64,000 nucleotides of DNA, from positions 1,438,530-1,502,529 of the forward strand of contig NZ_NKFP01000006.1 of the NCBI RefSeq assembly GCF_002215035.1, given 5' to 3'. Below, piece by piece: positions 61,980 through 64,000 of this stretch. How positions within the stretch are numbered: the first letter of the stretch is position 1; the number at the start of each line of letters is the position of its first letter. Source of the DNA: Leptolyngbya ohadii IS1. GTDB lineage: Bacteria > Cyanobacteriota > Cyanobacteriia > Elainellales > Elainellaceae. The notes beneath the pieces were generated by a model, which searched no databases, had not been told where the DNA came from, and worked only from the letters and a program-made list of their open reading frames with translations. The position numbers were made by a program, and so were the translations under genes.

Positions 61980-64000
61980 TTGAACACTGTAATCTTTGTT
62001 GATTATTTGAGGTATCTTACGGGCAGCATTTTTATCCTGGTTGGAATAGTCTCAATATTGCTGGGGAAGCGCAAACGCTCCCTTAAGATAAGAGAAGTTT
62101 CACGGAGTGTTCTATCGGCGATCGCATCTCAGGAGGGCAAGATGAGCGGAGCAGAGCAAACCGACGCAGTGCAATGCCAGCAGCGAGTCGCAGCCCTGGA
62201 AGCAGAACTGGCTCAGATACAGATGCACTATGAAGTGCAGCGATTGCATCTGGAAACGCTTCAGCAGGAAAACGAACGCCTCACTGCACAATGCAATTGC
62301 TTCCACCAATCGGAGTCGCGCTACAGGCAAATCTTTGAGAACGCGCCGATTAGTATGTTGTTGATTAATACAGACGGCTATATTTCACAGATGAATGCCG
62401 CCGCAGAGGAGCTATTTGGGCTGACGATCGACCAGTTGAATCAGCAAGCCTGTCCCGTTTTTGACAATCCTCAATTGGTGGAAAATGGAACATTGCCCTA
62501 TATGCTGCGGGCATTTGCCGGAGAAGCGGTTGTCGAACTGCCAACCTACTATGATGCGTCCAGAAACTTTCCTGGTGGAAAGCTAAATCAGGGACGGGGA
62601 CATTATGCGCCGATTCGAGACGCGATGGGCAATATTAAGGAAATTGTCGAAGTGAGTGCTGATTTTACTGAGTTCTTTGCGCTGCAAGAGCAATTGCTAC
62701 AAGAAAAAGAACGTGCCGCCCAAAATCGCGCTCAACTCCTCAGCACAATCGCCCAGGTTGCCAATCTCTTGCTTCGATCGTCCGACTATACTACCGTTCT
62801 TCCTGATGTGGTGCGGCTGTTAGGTGAGGCAGTGGGGAGCGATCGCTGCACAGTGGGGCAGGATGAAATTGTTGGTGGTGCTACCTTATCTGTGAAGGCG
62901 ATCGCAGAATGGTGTCGAGCAGGGATTTCAAGGGTCCTTGATATTCATCCTGATTTTGAAGGAGGAGTCGAGCCATTTGCAGAAATCTATCGACCCCTCG
63001 CGCAAGGGCAATCTGTTAACGTCTTAGTAGATGATTTAGCAGAGCCTGTCCGTAGCTTTATGGATCAGCAAGGCATCACATCTCTTCTACTTGTGCCGAT
63101 TCTGGTGCAGGGGCAATCTTGGGGACATTTTGCTTTTGATAACTGCGGTGAAGCGCGATTATTTGATGAGGGGGAGATCGCGGTTTTGAGAATCGCAGCC
63201 GATAGTATTGCAGCGGCGATCGAGCGTCAAACAAAAGATGATGAACTGAGACAATCGCAGCAAGCTTTACTGCAAGCAGAACAGAACCGAGCCACAGAAT
63301 TAGCATCTGCAAATGCTGCCCTGCAAGCAGAAATTATTGAGCGACAGCGTGCCGAGCAGGTTTCACGCGGACAAACGGAAGCACTGGTCAGAACCCTTAA
63401 CACTCTCTCGCAAGAACCTGTATTTGATAACTGCCTGGGGTTCATGCTGCAAGCGATCGCCGACCAGCTTAGCGATCGATCGGGCGGGATTTATCTGTAC
63501 AGCGAAGACTACGATACGACTCTCCTGCATCTTAACTACGAGAACGGACAGATTCAGCGCGGCAAAGACATTCAGCATCCCTGCGCTCATGCGCCTGAAC
63601 CACTCCGACAGTGGGACGATGAATATATGCCGCTCTTAAAGCAGCGACAGATCCTCATTCAGGATGTCGGGCATTATCCCCACAATATTGAACGTGGAAT
63701 CAAGCAAATCCTGGTTGTCCCCCTTCTGTTTGGTGACACCTTTTTAGGAAACATTACGCTTCGCAGTACCTGTCATCGTCAATATCACCCAGAAGAATTG
63801 GAACTGGCGCAGGCACTTGCTTATCAGGTTACGCTAGCAGTACAGCTAACACGAATGGCAGAAGAGGTGAGGCAGGCAGCGATTTTAGAGGAACGAAACC
63901 GGATGGCGCGAGACATTCACGACACCTTAGCCCAATCGCTCACCGGGGTTGTGATGCAGCTTAATGCCGCCACTGAGTTTCTTAACAGCCAACCGAATCA
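61980..64000 (+). CDS. PAS/GAF/GAF NarL-type sensor histidine kinase, 3' end outside window
   Basis: Open to the right edge. TTG 61980 (AGAAAGGA upstream) starts a protein with one TM helix (SIFILVGIVSILLG); ATG 62142 would give a soluble form. Order: coiled coil, PAS (about 120-240, FENAPISMLLINTDGYISQM), GAF1 (about 265-420), coiled coil, GAF2 (about 470-615), then HisKA_3 with EERNRMARDIHDTLAQSLTG, the NarL/LiaS-type phospho-His box. The ATPase domain must follow outside. Such kinases pair with LuxR-type regulators. Confidence 0.88.
   Translation, partial: MNTVIFVDYLRYLTGSIFILVGIVSILLGKRKRSLKIREVSRSVLSAIASQEGKMSGAEQTDAVQCQQRVAALEAELAQIQMHYEVQRLHLETLQQENERLTAQCNCFHQSESRYRQIFENAPISMLLINTDGYISQMNAAAEELFGLTIDQLNQQACPVFDNPQLVENGTLPYMLRAFAGEAVVELPTYYDASRNFPGGKLNQGRGHYAPIRDAMGNIKEIVEVSADFTEFFALQEQLLQEKERAAQNRAQLLSTIAQVANLLLRSSDYTTVLPDVVRLLGEAVGSDRCTVGQDEIVGGATLSVKAIAEWCRAGISRVLDIHPDFEGGVEPFAEIYRPLAQGQSVNVLVDDLAEPVRSFMDQQGITSLLLVPILVQGQSWGHFAFDNCGEARLFDEGEIAVLRIAADSIAAAIERQTKDDELRQSQQALLQAEQNRATELASANAALQAEIIERQRAEQVSRGQTEALVRTLNTLSQEPVFDNCLGFMLQAIADQLSDRSGGIYLYSEDYDTTLLHLNYENGQIQRGKDIQHPCAHAPEPLRQWDDEYMPLLKQRQILIQDVGHYPHNIERGIKQILVVPLLFGDTFLGNITLRSTCHRQYHPEELELAQALAYQVTLAVQLTRMAEEVRQAAILEERNRMARDIHDTLAQSLTGVVMQLNAATEFLNSQPN

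Overview
The window is cyanobacterial chromosome, most like a filamentous Leptolyngbya/Oscillatoria-type genome. Palindromic GCGATCGC/CGATCG (HIP1-type) sites are dense. The gene families are cyanobacterial: a PatA/Pix-type taxis operon, Ycf23, CP12, CofG and a Cas12k transposon. Functions below come from reading the translations; no database search was run.

Layout. (1) 1-8011: a cellulose-type exopolysaccharide operon: TPR protein (open at the left edge), GH8 endoglucanase lipoprotein, BcsB, and BcsA with a PilZ domain. (2) 8.5-10 kb: methionine aminopeptidase and a small secreted protein. (3) 10-19.6 kb, minus strand: a complete Pix/Pil-type taxis operon (PatA-like regulator, CheY, CheW, GAF-containing MCP, CheA-REC hybrid). 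(4) 19.6-25.8 kb: a patch of short tandem repeats, a histidine kinase overlapping a YbhB/PEBP lipoprotein gene, a CP12-like protein, Ycf23, CofG and a CpdA-like phosphodiesterase.

(5) 25.97-32.5 kb: the main finding, a decayed type V-K CRISPR-associated transposon (CAST) beside tRNA-Cys. Cas12k, its tracrRNA and a stand-alone short crRNA look intact. The 17-nt guide matches tRNA-Cys exactly behind a GTA PAM, and a TGTACA transposon end lies 62 bp from the PAM. TnsB is dead (first catalytic Asp lost, amber stop, truncated), TnsC has an altered Walker B, TniQ is missing, and an IS5 relic is embedded. Several kinds of transposon-end repeat are stacked next to the tRNA.

(6) 32.6-39.4 kb: gene relics, a membrane-anchored repeat protein, an NB-ARC/TPR STAND protein and a secreted phosphodiester-glycosidase-like protein. 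(7) 39.5-50.1 kb: a phage/plasmid-like tRNA array with about 36 tRNA or tRNA-like genes whose anticodons cover all 20 amino acids. A ribbon-helix-helix gene and an HNH nuclease gene precede it. A group II intron and an IS903-type element interrupt it, and small array-associated genes follow. Several tRNAs are aberrant, including leucine-type bodies without a long variable arm, one tmRNA-like mini tRNA and one multi-hairpin tRNA-like RNA.

(8) 50-62 kb: accessory genes rich in RNA/DNA repair and group transfer (KptA, NADAR, Pol IV, AlkB, two GNATs, aminoglycoside-phosphotransferase-like kinase, SGNH hydrolase, dual-specificity phosphatase) mixed with many broken genes (Uma2, DUF433, exonuclease, AlkB, DUF1349). 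(9) 62-64 kb: a PAS/GAF/GAF NarL-type histidine kinase running off the right edge.
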